The notes: generated from the letters alone by a model not told the origin. A stretch of 64,000 nucleotides of DNA from Actinomycetospora cinnamomea (GCF_003096675.1 NZ_QEKW01000002.1:401179-465178), one strand, 5' to 3'; shown: positions 31,315 through 43,089, counted from the first letter of the stretch. Program-made: numbers and translations.

Positions 31315-33917
31315 GGGACCAGCGAGTCGGGTCGGGTTCCCCGATCGCCGTGCTCGGCTGACTGCGTGTCCCGCAGCGGGCGGGAGGCCGCCGGCAGCGA
31401 CAGCGCCATCGTCAGCCCGCCGCCCGGGGTGTCCTCGGCGTCGAGCGTGCCGCCCATCGCCTCGGCGAAGCCGCGCGCGACGTGCAGCCCGAGGCCCACG
31501 CCGGTGGCGCGGCGGCGGTCGCCGAGCTGCTGGAACGGGGTGAACAGGCCGTCGAGCTGCTTGCGGGGCACACCCGGTCCGCGGTCGACGACGCGCAGCT
31601 CGACGCGGTCGGCGTAGGCGCTGGCGCGCACCGCGACCGTGCCGTCCCCGCCGTGGCGCAGCGCGTTGTCGACGAGGTTGGCGACGACCCGCTCGGCGAG
31701 TCCGGGGTCGGCGCGCACGTCGGGCAGGTCCTCGGCCACGTCGACGACCATGCGATCGCCGTCGGCGGACGACAGCCCCGTCAGGGACGCCGCGACGATC
31801 CCGTCGAGCCCCACCGGGGCGGCGACGGGCGTGACCGCGCCCGCGGCCAGGCGCGAGGAGTCGAGCAGGTTGTCGACGAGACCGGTGAGGCGGTCGGCGG
31901 ACTCCTCGACCGTGGCGAGCAGTTCCTGGCGGTCGGCGGTGGACATGCGCAGCACGGGGTCGCGCAAGCTGCCGGCCGCCGCCTTGATCGCGGTCAGCGG
32001 CGTGCGCAGGTCGTGCCCGACGGCGGAGAGCAGCGCGGTGCGCAGGTCCGCGGCGTCCGCGCGGCGCTGGGCGTCGGTGGCCTGGGCGGCCATGCGGCGG
32101 TTGCGCAGCGCCAGCAGCGCCTGCCCGCTGACCGCGGAGAACAGCGCGCGCTCGCTGGCGGTGAGCGCGCGGCCGGTGCCGACGAGGTGCACGCCCTCGT
32201 CGATCTCGACGTCGGCGTCGGCGTCGGCAGGCCTGGCGCAGGGGTTGCCACCGGTGCACGCGGTGACCTCCCAGGTCGCCTGCGGACCGCGCTCGAGCAG
32301 GGCCACCGCGGAGAGCCCGAACGCCTCCCGGACGCGTTCGAGCAGCTTGGGCAGCGGGTCCGAGCGCGAGAGGACGACGCGGGCGAACGACGCGAGCAGC
32401 GTCGCCTCCGTGCGGGCCTGGGCGGCCTGGGCTGCGCGGCGGTCGGCGCGGTCGACGACAGCGGCGACGAGCAGGGCGACGACCACCATCGCGACGATGG
32501 CGAACGCGTTCTGCGGTTCGGCGATCGTGAACGTGTGGAGCGGCGGGGTGAGGAAGACGTTGAGCAGCAGGCCGCCGCCGATCGCGGCGACCAGGGCCGG
32601 CGCGAGGCCACCGATCATCGCCGTGACGACCGTGGCCAGGAGGAACAGCACGACGTCGGTCGACAGGTCGACCTCCTCGCGCAATCCCACACCGATCAGC
32701 GTCGCCAGCACCGGCAGCAGCACCGCCGCGGGCCACCCGTAGCGGTGGCGCCGCGCGGGCAGCGCGAGCCGCAGTCGCCGTCGTCGCCCCTCGCCCGCCT
32801 CGGTGTGGCTGACGAGGTGCACGTCGATCGAGCCCGACTCGGCGATGGTCCGGGCGCCGATCCCGGGGTCGACCAAGCGCGCCCAGCGGGAGCGCCGCGA
32901 CGTCCCGAGCACGAGCTGGGTGGCGTTGGCCGCACGGGCGAACTCGAGCAGGGCCGCCGGCACGTCGTCACCCACGACGGTGTGGAACGACGCGCCGACG
33001 TCCTCGGCGAGCCGACGCAGGCCCGGCCCGCTGGTGCCGGGCGGACCGGTGCCCGCCAGCCCGTCGCTGCGCAGCACGTGCACGCACAGCAGGTCGGCCG
33101 ACCCGGCACGACGCGCGATCCGCGCGGCCCGACGCATCACGGTTGCGCTCTCCGGCCCGCCGGTGACGGCGACGACGACGCGCTCGCGCGCCTCCCACAC
33201 CTCGGAGATGGCCTCCCGGCTGCGGTAGCGCTGCAGCGCGACGTCGACCTGGTCGGCGACCCAGAGCAGCGCGAGCTCGCGCAACGCGATGAGGTTGCCG
33301 GTGCGGAAGTAGTGGGCCAGCGAGGCGTCGATCTTCTCGGGCCGGTAGATGTTCCCGTGGGCCATGCGCCGGCGCAGCGCCTCGGGGGTGATGTCGACCA
33401 GCTCGATCTGGTCCGCCGCGCGCACCACGGCGTCCGGGATCGTCTCGCGCTGGCGCACCCCGGTGATGCGCTCGACGACGTCGCCGAGCGACTCGAGGTG
33501 CTGCACGTTCACCGTCGAGATCACGTCGATCCCGGCGGCGAGCAGGTCCTCGACGTCCTCCCAGCGCTTGGCGTGCCGCGAGCCGGGCGCGCAGGAGTGC
33601 GCGAGCTCGTCGACGACGCAGACCTCGGGCGCCCGGGCGAGCACGGCGTCGACGTCGAGCTCGGTGAGCTCCGTGCCGCGGTGATCGAGGACCTTGCGGG
33701 GCAGCACCTCGAGGCCCTCGAGCAGAGCGGCGGTCCGCGCCCGCCCGTGGGTCTCGACGAGCCCGACGACGACGTCCGTGCCGCGTTCGAGCCGGCGGCG
33801 GGCCTCGTTCAGCGCGGCGTAGGTCTTGCCGACCCCGGGGGCGGCACCGAGGTGGATGCGCAGTTCACCGCGGCGCGGGGCGTCCTGCGAGGTCACCTCC
33901 TCATCGTGCACCCGCAC
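31311..33917 (-). CDS. kdpD: KdpD osmosensitive potassium sensor kinase
   Basis: An 868-residue sensor: an N-terminal KdpD domain with Walker A GAAPGVGKT (24-32), a Usp-like domain (about 230-370; VVVAVTGGPESATVMRRA), a four-helix membrane cluster (about 390-480), a GAF-like segment (about 500-610) and histidine kinase domains with the phosphorylated His near 638 (VGHDLRTPLTAI) and an ATP domain (NLVDNALRHGG, GPGVPR, GVGLGLHVA). It perceives potassium limitation and controls KdpE. It starts at GTG or ATG 33917, overlaps kdpC by 25 bases and ends four bases into kdpE. The first residue context (MRVHDEEVTSQDAPRRG) makes an internal start possible. Confidence 0.95.
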   Translation of the reverse strand: MRVHDEEVTSQDAPRRGELRIHLGAAPGVGKTYAALNEARRRLERGTDVVVGLVETHGRARTAALLEGLEVLPRKVLDHRGTELTELDVDAVLARAPEVCVVDELAHSCAPGSRHAKRWEDVEDLLAAGIDVISTVNVQHLESLGDVVERITGVRQRETIPDAVVRAADQIELVDITPEALRRRMAHGNIYRPEKIDASLAHYFRTGNLIALRELALLWVADQVDVALQRYRSREAISEVWEARERVVVAVTGGPESATVMRRAARIARRAGSADLLCVHVLRSDGLAGTGPPGTSGPGLRRLAEDVGASFHTVVGDDVPAALLEFARAANATQLVLGTSRRSRWARLVDPGIGARTIAESGSIDVHLVSHTEAGEGRRRRLRLALPARRHRYGWPAAVLLPVLATLIGVGLREEVDLSTDVVLFLLATVVTAMIGGLAPALVAAIGGGLLLNVFLTPPLHTFTIAEPQNAFAIVAMVVVALLVAAVVDRADRRAAQAAQARTEATLLASFARVVLSRSDPLPKLLERVREAFGLSAVALLERGPQATWEVTACTGGNPCARPADADADVEIDEGVHLVGTGRALTASERALFSAVSGQALLALRNRRMAAQATDAQRRADAADLRTALLSAVGHDLRTPLTAIKAAAGSLRDPVLRMSTADRQELLATVEESADRLTGLVDNLLDSSRLAAGAVTPVAAPVGLDGIVAASLTGLSSADGDRMVVDVAEDLPDVRADPGLAERVVANLVDNALRHGGDGTVAVRASAYADRVELRVVDRGPGVPRKQLDGLFTPFQQLGDRRRATGVGLGLHVARGFAEAMGGTLDAEDTPGGGLTMALSLPAASRPLRDTQSAEHGDRGTRPDSLVP

Positions 33918-34615
33918 TCCTCACCGACCCCCGGAGCCGTTGGGGTCAGGGCCGAGACGAGGGCCGCGTTCAGCTCCGGCACGGTCACGCGCGGCTCGCC
34001 GAGCACGCCGAGCACGCGCCCGTCGGTGGCGTCGGCGACCAGCGCCCGGACGCGGTCCTCACCGAGCCCGGACACGCGGGCGACGCGGGGCACCTGCAGC
34101 GCCGCGTACTCCAGGCCGATGTGCGGGTCGAGACCGGAGGCCGAGGCGGTGAGCGCGTCGGGCGGGACGGCGGCGGGGTCGATCCCCTCGCGGGCCGCGA
34201 TCGCGGCGCGGCGCTCCGCCACGGCGGCGCCCAGGTCCTCGGCGTCGCCGCCGAGGTTGGAGCCGCCCGAGGTGGTGGCGTCGGCGGGGCCGAGGCCCGG
34301 CGCCGGGACCGATCCGGGGTCGTCGGGTGCCGACGCCGACGGCCGGGTGTGGAACCACGGGTCGGCGGCGGGATCCGCCGGGACGGGGTCGATGCCGATC
34401 AGGCTCGAGCCGCCGCTCGGCATCACCGAGCCCTCGGCGTTCCCGTGCAGTCCCGGGAGCCGGGAGAGGCCCCAGATCGCGGCGGGGTAGACGACGCCGA
34501 GCAGTACGGTGAGCACGAGCAGGACCCGGATCGCGGCGCCCGCCTGGCGCCGCAGCTGGGCACCGGTGACGGCGGAGGTCCCGGACTCGGTGTCGGGTTC
34601 GAGGAGGGTGGTCAC
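33893..34615 (-). CDS. kdpC: KdpC potassium-transporting ATPase subunit
   Basis: A 240-residue subunit with one N-terminal membrane helix (IRVLLVLTVLLGVVYPAAIWG) and a periplasm-facing domain with the KdpC pattern GNAEGSVMPSGGSSLIG, WFHTRPSAS, TASASGLDPHIGLEYAALQVPRVARV. KdpC is needed for stable assembly of KdpFABC. It begins at ATG 34615, five bases after kdpB, and overlaps kdpD by 25 bases. Confidence 0.94.
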   Translation of the reverse strand: MTTLLEPDTESGTSAVTGAQLRRQAGAAIRVLLVLTVLLGVVYPAAIWGLSRLPGLHGNAEGSVMPSGGSSLIGIDPVPADPAADPWFHTRPSASAPDDPGSVPAPGLGPADATTSGGSNLGGDAEDLGAAVAERRAAIAAREGIDPAAVPPDALTASASGLDPHIGLEYAALQVPRVARVSGLGEDRVRALVADATDGRVLGVLGEPRVTVPELNAALVSALTPTAPGVGEECGCTMRR

Positions 34616-34620
34616 GGCGG

Positions 34621-36746
<2,126 letters not shown>

Positions 36747-36750
<4 letters not shown>

Positions 36751-38384
36751 GTCAGTCCCTCCGCGAGCGGGCTCAGAGCGAGGGCGGGGAGGAAGGTGAT
36801 CGTCGCGACCAGCACGACCGTGCCGGCGACGAGCACCGAGAACAGGGGCGTGCCGGTGGACAGGGTCCCCGGCCGGGGCTCCACCCGGGGCCGGCGTGCC
36901 AGCAGCCCGGCCAGGGCGAGCACGGCGACGATCGGCAGGAAGCGGCCGAGGAGCATCGCGATCCCGAGCGTGGTCTGGAAGAAGCCGCTGGTGACTGTGA
37001 GGCCGGCGAACGCCGAGCCGTTGTTGTTCGCGGCCGAGGCGTAGGCGTAGAGGACCTCCGAGAGGCCGTGCGGCCCGGAGTTGGTCATCGCGTCGCGTGT
37101 GGACGGCAGGGCGATCGCCAGCCCCGTGCCCCCGAGCACCAGCGCCGGCATCGTCAGCACGACCACCACGGCGCACGTCACCTCGCGGCGCCCGAGGCGC
37201 TTGCCGAGGTACTCCGGGGTGCGCCCGACCATCAGCCCGGCGAGGAACACCGCGACGATCGCGACGACGAGGATCGAGTAGAGGCCGGTCCCGACCCCGC
37301 CCGGCGTCATCTCCGAGAACAGCATGTTGACCAGCGCCCCGCCGCCGCCGAAGGCGGAGAAGCTGTCGTGCATCGAGTTCACCGCGCCGGTCGAGGTCCC
37401 GGTCGTGGCGTTCGCCCAGAGCGCCGAGGCCGGGATACCGAAGCGGGTCTCCTTGCCCTCGAGGTTCGCGCCGGCGAACGACGCAGTGCGGGCCTCGGCC
37501 GTCCAGATCACCGCGAGCATCGCGCCCCACAGGCCGGCCATCACGGCGAGCAGCGAGACGCCCTGCCGCATCGAACCCACCATCCGACCGAACGTGCGGG
37601 TCAGGGACACCGGGATCACGAGCAGCAGGAAGGTCTCGAGCAGATTCGAGACCGGGTTCGGGTTCTCGAACGGGTGCGCCGAGTTGGCGTTGAAGATGCC
37701 GCCGCCGTTGGTGCCGAGCTCCTTGATCGACTCCTGGGAGGCGGTCGGCGCGAGCGCGATCGTCGATGGCCGCCCGTCCGGACCGACGACATCGACGCCC
37801 GCACGCAGGCTCATCACGACGCCCGTCGCGACGAGCGCGACCGCGGCGACGCCCGCGATCGGCAGCAGGACGCGCGTGCAGCCACGGACGATGTCGACCC
37901 AGGCGTTGCCGAGGCGGTCGGTGCGGCTGCGCACGAAGCCACGGACGAGCGCGACGGCCACGGCCATCCCGACCGCGGCGGACACGAAGTTCTGCACGGT
38001 CAGCCCGGCCATCTGCACGGCATGGCCGAGCGTCGTCTCGGGGACGTAGGACTGCCAGTTGGTGTTGGTGACGAACGAGATCGCGGTGTTGAAGGCGATC
38101 CCCGGCTCGACGGTCCCTCGGTCGAACGACCAGGGCAGCAGCGTCTGGAGGCGTTGCAGCAGGTAGAGCAGGACGATGCCGGCGAACGAGAACGCGAGGA
38201 TCGCGACGGCGTAGGTGCTCGCCCGCTGCTCGGAGCGCGGGTCGACGCCGACGAGCCGGTAGATGCCGAGCTCGAGGCGCCAGTCGCGCTCATCGGTGTG
38301 GACGCGGGCCATCCAGTCGCCCAGGGGTCGCCAGACGGCGGCGAGGAGCACGAGCAGGACCAGGACCTGCAGGACGCCGGCCAT
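36747..38384 (-). CDS. kdpA: KdpA potassium-translocating subunit
   Basis: A 545-residue channel-like subunit with about ten hydrophobic segments related to the Trk/Ktr superfamily. K+-selectivity loops are seen as [42 protein letters not shown] segments and [11 protein letters not shown]. It forms the selectivity and transport path of KdpFABC. It starts at ATG 38384, sharing one base with the kdpF stop (TGATG), and ends four bases inside kdpB. Confidence 0.95.
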
Positions 38385-38482
38385 CAGAACTTCTCCGGGC
38401 GGACGAGCGCGATCACGAGGTAGACCAGCAGGCCCAGCGCGACGAGGCCGCCGACCAGTTCCGTCACGGCGGCGGCGCTCAC
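38384..38482 (-). CDS. kdpF: KdpF small subunit
   Basis: A 32-residue membrane peptide beginning VSAAAVTELVGG with one helix (LVALGLLVYLVIALV) and the RPEKF tail typical of KdpF (xRPExF). KdpF stabilises the KdpABC complex. The start is a GTG at 38482 that overlaps the stop of an upstream 27-residue membrane peptide by four bases. Confidence 0.88.
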   Translation of the reverse strand: MSAAAVTELVGGLVALGLLVYLVIALVRPEKF

Positions 38483-38562
38483 AGCCTGTCCAGCCCGCGC
38501 ACGGCGAGCAGCAGGATCGCGAAGACCACGATCACCACGCCCGCGTAGAGGAGGTCGAGCAC
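38479..38562 (-). CDS. 27-residue membrane peptide, first gene of the kdp unit
   Basis: A very short gene: GTG at 38562 with AGGGGA about six bases upstream, encoding a peptide that starts VLDLLYAGVVIVVFAILLL and ends AVRGLDRL. It is almost all one membrane helix. It overlaps kdpF by four bases, so translation is coupled. Similar tiny genes precede kdpF in other actinobacteria, from memory. It could be a second regulatory or stabilising subunit. It is not KdpF itself: KdpF with its RPEKF tail follows. Confidence 0.6.
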   Translation of the reverse strand: MLDLLYAGVVIVVFAILLLAVRGLDRL

Positions 38563-39029
38563 CGGTTCCCCTTCGTCGAGCGCCGCCCCCATGGCGGCGC
38601 ACCGACCGTCGAGGGTGCGCCCGACGCGGGCCGGCGAGGCCCGCGTTGACGCGTCGTTGACGCCGCGCCGCACGGTTTTCACGGGCCCGCAGCCGGGTGT
38701 GGTGCGGCACGCTGGGCCGGGGTACTGAGCGAACGCTTCGGGAAGCGAAGCACTCCGACGGATGTCTCGCCGGCGGCGGCCGGGGCGAGGCGACGGCGTC
38801 CAGCGCCGAGTGCACCCGCAGCGTGATGCGCGCCCACGACCGGTGCTCCTGGCGCCGACGGCCCGTCGACGTCGCGGACCTCGTGATCGCTCCGAGTGCT
38901 CCGTCGGCCTCACCAGGAGATCGGGTCGACGGAGCACCGGGGGCGATCACCGTTGCAGATCTGACCGTCTGATGAGGTGTCGCCGACAGCAGGGCGGCGA
39001 CGCGGCCCGCCGACACCTACCGTGGCGCC
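38563..39029. promoter_or_regulatory. kdp/39030-gene divergent spacer with long imperfect hairpin
   Basis: 467 bases without a gene. At 38885-38906 and 38927-38948 there are 22-base arms that pair as an outer 6-bp stem (GATCGC/GCGATC), an internal loop and an inner perfect 10-bp stem (TGCTCCGTCG/CGACGGAGCA). A KdpE operator is expected in this spacer, but I cannot identify one by eye. Runs of sequence near 38735 (GCTTCGGGAAGCGAAGC) also form a small hairpin. Confidence 0.5.
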
Positions 39030-40505
39030 GTGACCGAGCAGCAGCGCCGCCGCTCCGTGTGGGGTGTCCTCGTCCTGCTCGCCGCGCTCGGCGTCCTCCT
39101 GGTCCCGGCGGCCGCCTCCGCGCACGAGAGCCTGCCGACCGGGGTCCAGCGCATCGAGCTCTCGCTCGGCGAGCGGTCGCTCGCGCTCACCATCACCGCC
39201 CCGCCGGAGGGCGGCGGACGGATGCCCGTGGTCGTCCTCGCCCGCGGAGAGGCGGTGCCCGGGGGCGTCACCCTCGCCGCGGTGCGCCCGGGCGCCGACG
39301 CGTCGACCGGGGGTCCCGTCCCCGTGCCGGCCGCGCCCGTCGGGCAGCCGCACGAGGTCGCGCTGACCACCGACGGGCCCGGGGCCTGGGAGGTCACCGT
39401 CTCCGACGGCGCGCAGACCGCCCGCGTCCCGGTCACGGTCGCCGCGACCACCCCGACGCCCGGCTGGGTGTGGGCGGTGCGCGTCGGGGCGGTGCTCGGT
39501 GCCGTCACCCTGATCGCCGCCCTCGCGCCCGCGGTCCGCGCGCGGCCACGGCTCGCGCTCGCCCTCGGCGGGGTGGCGCTCGTGGCCGTCACGGTGGCGG
39601 TGACGGCCGCGGTGGCCGCCCCCGCGAGCACGACGGGCGCGCCCGCGACCGCGACGGGCACGGCCCCGGTGCCGAGCGGCCACGCGGGCCACGCCGGCCA
39701 CGGCGGGGCCGCCATGCCGCCGACGCCTGCGGCGCCCGCGACGGCGCCGATGTCCACCACGTCCTCCGGCGCCGTCGTGCTCAGCGCGCGGACCACCTCC
39801 GACGCGCGCGCCGGCGTCCCGACCGACCTCGTCCTCGACCTCACCGACGGCTCCAGCGGCGCCGTGGTGGACGACCTGACGATCCATGACGAGGCGCTGA
39901 TCCACCTCGCGGTGATCGGACCCGACGGGCAGCTCTCGCACCTCCACCCCGTGCGCACCGCACCCGGCCGCTACGAGGTGCGGATGACGGCGGCGACGGG
40001 CGGGCGCTACGGGGTGTTCGCCGAGATGGAGCGCTCGGGCGAGGGCGGGCACCAGGTCGCGCGCACGGCGTTCGACGTCGCCGGCCCCGCTCCCGCCGCG
40101 GCACCCGCGCCCGGTCCCGGCGTGCGCGACGTCGCCGGGATGCGCGCCGACGTCGCCGTGCCCGACCCCGTCGCCGGCCGCCCGACGCAGGTGTCGTTGA
40201 CCCTCGACGAGGGCGGCGCGCCCGTCACGAACCTACAGGGATGGCTGGGCATGGCCGGGCACCTCATGGTGCTCGGCCCCGGCACCGGCGGGGGTCCCGA
40301 CCCCACCGACCCGGCCTCGGCGTTCGGCCACGTCCACGACATGGCGCCCGCGGGGCCGACCGGCACCTACGGTCCGCGCATCGCGTTCGACTACACGTTC
40401 CCGCGCGCCGGGCGGTACGCGTTGTGGCTGCAGGTGCAGCGCGACTTGCGGATCGTCACCGTGCCGGTGACGGTCGACGTGGCGCCGGAGTCACCCGCTC
40501 CGTAG
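39030..40505 (+). CDS. Membrane/secreted protein with FixH/YtkA-like domains
   Basis: A 491-residue protein: an N-terminal signal or anchor (VWGVLVLLAALGVLLVPAAASA), a beta-rich domain (about 32-140), two membrane helices (about 147-200), a His/Gly/Ala segment (GHAGHAGHGGAAMPP) and a large outside part with two YtkA/FixH-like beta domains (about 245-485) containing LSHLHPVRT and GHVHDMAP. The His-Gly stretch and His-rich strand pattern suggest copper or another metal at the cell surface, as in CopC/YcnJ-type proteins, but no copper motif is conclusive. Starts at GTG 39030. Confidence 0.65.
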   Translation: MTEQQRRRSVWGVLVLLAALGVLLVPAAASAHESLPTGVQRIELSLGERSLALTITAPPEGGGRMPVVVLARGEAVPGGVTLAAVRPGADASTGGPVPVPAAPVGQPHEVALTTDGPGAWEVTVSDGAQTARVPVTVAATTPTPGWVWAVRVGAVLGAVTLIAALAPAVRARPRLALALGGVALVAVTVAVTAAVAAPASTTGAPATATGTAPVPSGHAGHAGHGGAAMPPTPAAPATAPMSTTSSGAVVLSARTTSDARAGVPTDLVLDLTDGSSGAVVDDLTIHDEALIHLAVIGPDGQLSHLHPVRTAPGRYEVRMTAATGGRYGVFAEMERSGEGGHQVARTAFDVAGPAPAAAPAPGPGVRDVAGMRADVAVPDPVAGRPTQVSLTLDEGGAPVTNLQGWLGMAGHLMVLGPGTGGGPDPTDPASAFGHVHDMAPAGPTGTYGPRIAFDYTFPRAGRYALWLQVQRDLRIVTVPVTVDVAPESPAP

Positions 40506-40547
40506 GCGCCGAGGCGCCGGTGTCGGTCTCGGTGCGATCTTGTCCTC

Positions 40548-41363
40548 ATGTCGGTCACGACGCGGGCGGGCCGAGGCGCCCCCGCTGCCCGTGAGAGCGT
40601 GCCTCCCGTGCGCACGGTGCTGGTGGTCGGGATCGGTCTGGGCGAGCCGGGTCAGTTGACCCTCGACGCCGTCGAGGCGCTCGGCGCCGTCGACGTGGTG
40701 GTGCTGCTGCACAAGCCCGGCCCGGCGGACGAGCTCACCTCGATCCGGGCCGGGATCGTCGAGCGCTTCGCTCCGCAGGCCCGCGTGGTCGAGCGTGACG
40801 ACGCCGTGCGCGACCGGACGTCGCCCGACTACGAGGGCGCCACCGAGCGATGGCGCGACGAGCGCGCCGCGCTCTACGAACAGACCCTTCTCGACGAGGT
40901 GCCCGACGGCGGCTCCTGCGCCCTGCTCGTGTGGGGCGACCCGGCGATCTACGACGGCACCGTCGAGATGCTGCACCGCCTCGACGCCCGCGGCCGCGTC
41001 GCGCTCGACTGGCGCGTGGTCCCGGGCCTCGGCGCGCCGACGGTGCTCGCCGCGGCCCACCGCACGACGCTCACCCGCACCGCCCGCGCGGCGACGATCA
41101 CCCCCGCCCGCCGGGTGCTCGACGACAGCGTGGACTCCGGCGAGGCCGACCTCGTCGTCATGCTCGACGGGGCGCGCGAGCACGGGCTGGAGCACCTCGA
41201 CGACGACGCCATCGTGTACTGGGGCGCCTACGTCGGCACCCCCGACGAGGTGCTCGTCGCCGGACGGGTGGGCGATGTGCGCGACGAGATCCTCGCCGCG
41301 CGCCAGGAGCTCCGGAAGCGCAAGGGCTGGCTCATGGACACCTATCTCGTGCGACGGCGCTAG
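40548..41363 (+). CDS. cobF: Precorrin-6A synthase (deacetylating)
   Basis: A 271-residue tetrapyrrole methylase of the CobF type. The SAM-methylase opening is VLVVGIGLGEPGQLTLDAVEALG, followed by ALLVWGDPAIYDGTVEMLHRL, VVPGLGAPTVLAAAH and the CobF-type end YWGAYVGTPDEVLVAG and KGWLMDTYLVRR. CobF methylates precorrin-5 at C1 and drops acetate in aerobic cobalamin synthesis. The start is uncertain: ATG 40548 or GTG 40608, the latter giving the shorter N-terminus usual for CobF. No other cob gene is in the window; the neighbouring cobalt transport genes fit the pathway. Confidence 0.85.
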   Translation: MSVTTRAGRGAPAARESVPPVRTVLVVGIGLGEPGQLTLDAVEALGAVDVVVLLHKPGPADELTSIRAGIVERFAPQARVVERDDAVRDRTSPDYEGATERWRDERAALYEQTLLDEVPDGGSCALLVWGDPAIYDGTVEMLHRLDARGRVALDWRVVPGLGAPTVLAAAHRTTLTRTARAATITPARRVLDDSVDSGEADLVVMLDGAREHGLEHLDDDAIVYWGAYVGTPDEVLVAGRVGDVRDEILAARQELRKRKGWLMDTYLVRRR

Positions 41364-42388
41364 GCGGCCGCCCGCTCCGCCACCGGCCGCCGCCGGAGAC
41401 GAGGCTGTGTGATCTCCGGCGGGTCGTAGGCCATGTCGAGGCGCCCCACGTCGGTGCCCGGCGGCACGACCGCGTCGATGCGGTCGAGGAGATCGTCGTC
41501 GAGGACGGTGTCGACGCCGGCGAGCAGGTCCTCGAGGTGGTCCATCGTGCGCGGTCCGATGATCGCCGAGGTGACGCCGGGGTGGGCGATGGCGAACGCC
41601 GTGGCCAGGTGGGTCAGCGGCATCCCGGCGTCGCGCGCGAGTCCGAGGAGCTGCTCGACGACGTCGAGCCGGCGCTCGTCGCGCAGGTGCGCGAACCCGA
41701 AACCGGCGCGGTGCGCCGTGGCCTCCTGCCCCTTGCGGTAGCGCCCGGTGAGCAGGCCCCCGGCCAGCGGGCTCCAGACCAGCGTGCCCATCCCGTAGCG
41801 CTGGGCGACCGGGAGCACCTCGCGCTCGATGCCGCGGGTGAGGATCGAGTAGCTCGGCTGCTCGGTGCGGAAGCGCTCGTAGGAACGCCGCTCGGCGGCC
41901 CACTGCGCCTCGACGATCTCCGTCGCCGGGAAGGTCGACGACCCGATCGCGCGCATCTTGCCGGCGCGGACGAGGTCGGTGAGCGCCGAGAGGGTCTCCT
42001 CGACGTCGGTGTCCGGGTCGGGGCGGTGCACCTGGAACAGGTCGACGTGATCGGTCTGCAGGCGGCGCAGCGAGTCGTCGAGGGCGCGGACGAGCCAGCG
42101 CCGTGAGTTGCCGCGCCGGTTCGGGTCGTCGCCCATGGGCAGGTGCGCCTTCGTGGCGACGACGACGTCGTCGCGGCGGCCGAGCAGCGCCTTGCCGACG
42201 ATCTCCTCGGACTCGCCACGAGAGTAGGCGTCGGCGGTGTCGACGAAGTTCATCCCGGCGTCGAGCGCCCGGTGGATGATCTTGATCGAGTCGTCGTGGT
42301 CAGGGTTGCCGACGGCGCCGAACATCATGGCGCCGAGGCAGTAGGGGCTGACCTTGATACCGGTACGGCCCAGGGTGCGGTACTGCAC
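41360..42388 (-). CDS. Aldo/keto reductase
   Basis: A 342-residue TIM-barrel NADPH-dependent reductase. The AKR tetrad is visible: Asp and Tyr in FVDTADAYSRG, Lys in ATKAHLPMGDD and His in DLFQVHRPDPDTD; the cofactor end reads SAIIGPRTMDHLEDLLAG. It starts at GTG 42388 with GGGAGGG just upstream. It reads divergently from a TetR gene across a spacer with a 17-bp palindrome, so it is probably the main target of that regulator. It overlaps the cobF stop by four bases on the opposite strand. Confidence 0.85.
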   Translation of the reverse strand: MQYRTLGRTGIKVSPYCLGAMMFGAVGNPDHDDSIKIIHRALDAGMNFVDTADAYSRGESEEIVGKALLGRRDDVVVATKAHLPMGDDPNRRGNSRRWLVRALDDSLRRLQTDHVDLFQVHRPDPDTDVEETLSALTDLVRAGKMRAIGSSTFPATEIVEAQWAAERRSYERFRTEQPSYSILTRGIEREVLPVAQRYGMGTLVWSPLAGGLLTGRYRKGQEATAHRAGFGFAHLRDERRLDVVEQLLGLARDAGMPLTHLATAFAIAHPGVTSAIIGPRTMDHLEDLLAGVDTVLDDDLLDRIDAVVPPGTDVGRLDMAYDPPEITQPRLRRRPVAERAAA

Positions 42389-42470
42389 GGTCCCTCCCGG
42401 GGGACGAGGTGGTGGGCGCCGACGCGACGGGCTACCGTCGCAGAAGCGGAACGTACGTCCGGAACCGTAG

Positions 42471-42487
42471 ACGGAACGTGGTTCCGT
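42471..42487. promoter_or_regulatory. TetR operator between aldo/keto reductase and tetR
   Basis: ACGGAACGTGGTTCCGT is a perfect palindrome of 7-base arms around GTG, 18 bases before the tetR start and 83 before the reductase start. Extra GGAAC half-sites lie at 42448-42465. Confidence 0.65.
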
Positions 42488-42504
42488 TTGCAAGGAGGTG
42501 TGCG

Positions 42505-43089
42505 GTGGGAGAGGCGGGCCCGGTGCGGCGCGTGCGCGCGGACGCGCGCCGCAACACCGACGCCCTGCTCGAGGCGGCCGCGACCGTGTTCGCCACGTCC
42601 GGCGTCGACGCCCCGGTCCGCGAGATCGCGACGACGGCCGGGGTGGGCGTCGGCACGGTGTACCGGCACTTCCCGAAGCGCGCCGACCTGGTCGCGGCGG
42701 TGTTCCGCCACGCCGTCGACGCCTGCGCCGACGAGGCCCCGGCGCTGGCCGCCGAGCACCCGCCGGGCGAGGCGCTCGCCCGCTGGCTGCTGCGCTACAC
42801 CGACTTCATCGCCACCAAGCGCGGGCTCGCCGCGGCCCTGCACTCCGGCGATCCGGCGTTCGACGCCTTGCCCGCCTACTTCGACCAACGGTTCCGGCCC
42901 GCCCTCGACGCGCTGCTCGCCGCGGCGGTCGACGCCGGCGAGGCGCGCTGCGACGTCGCGGCGAACGACCTGCTGCGCGCCGTCGCCAACCTCTGCGGGC
43001 CGGCCCACGACGCCGGCCCGGATCACGCCCGGCGCATGACCGCGCTGCTGGTCGACGGCCTGCGCCGCGGCGCGGTCAGCCCAGCCTGA
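42505..43089 (+). CDS. TetR-family regulator
   Basis: A 194-residue regulator: HTH at about 10-55 (NTDALLEAAATVFATSGVDAPVREIATTAGVGVGTVYRHFPKRADLVAAV) and a TetR_C-like C-terminus. It starts at GTG 42505 with AAGGAGG six bases upstream, and the operator overlaps its promoter region. It is divergent to the aldo/keto reductase gene. Its 3' end overlaps the phosphatase gene by 14 bases. Confidence 0.83.
   Translation: MGEAGPVRRVRADARRNTDALLEAAATVFATSGVDAPVREIATTAGVGVGTVYRHFPKRADLVAAVFRHAVDACADEAPALAAEHPPGEALARWLLRYTDFIATKRGLAAALHSGDPAFDALPAYFDQRFRPALDALLAAAVDAGEARCDVAANDLLRAVANLCGPAHDAGPDHARRMTALLVDGLRRGAVSPA

Noticed and set aside
30631..32736. Single long minus-strand gene joining kdpE to a 470-residue N-terminal part
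   Set aside because: The upstream part is an Arg/Ala-rich reading of kdpD in another frame; kdpE starts at GTG 31314.
38563..39029. ydaO-type cyclic-di-AMP riboswitch ahead of kdp
   Set aside because: No recognisable ydaO core; only hairpins without conserved motifs are seen.
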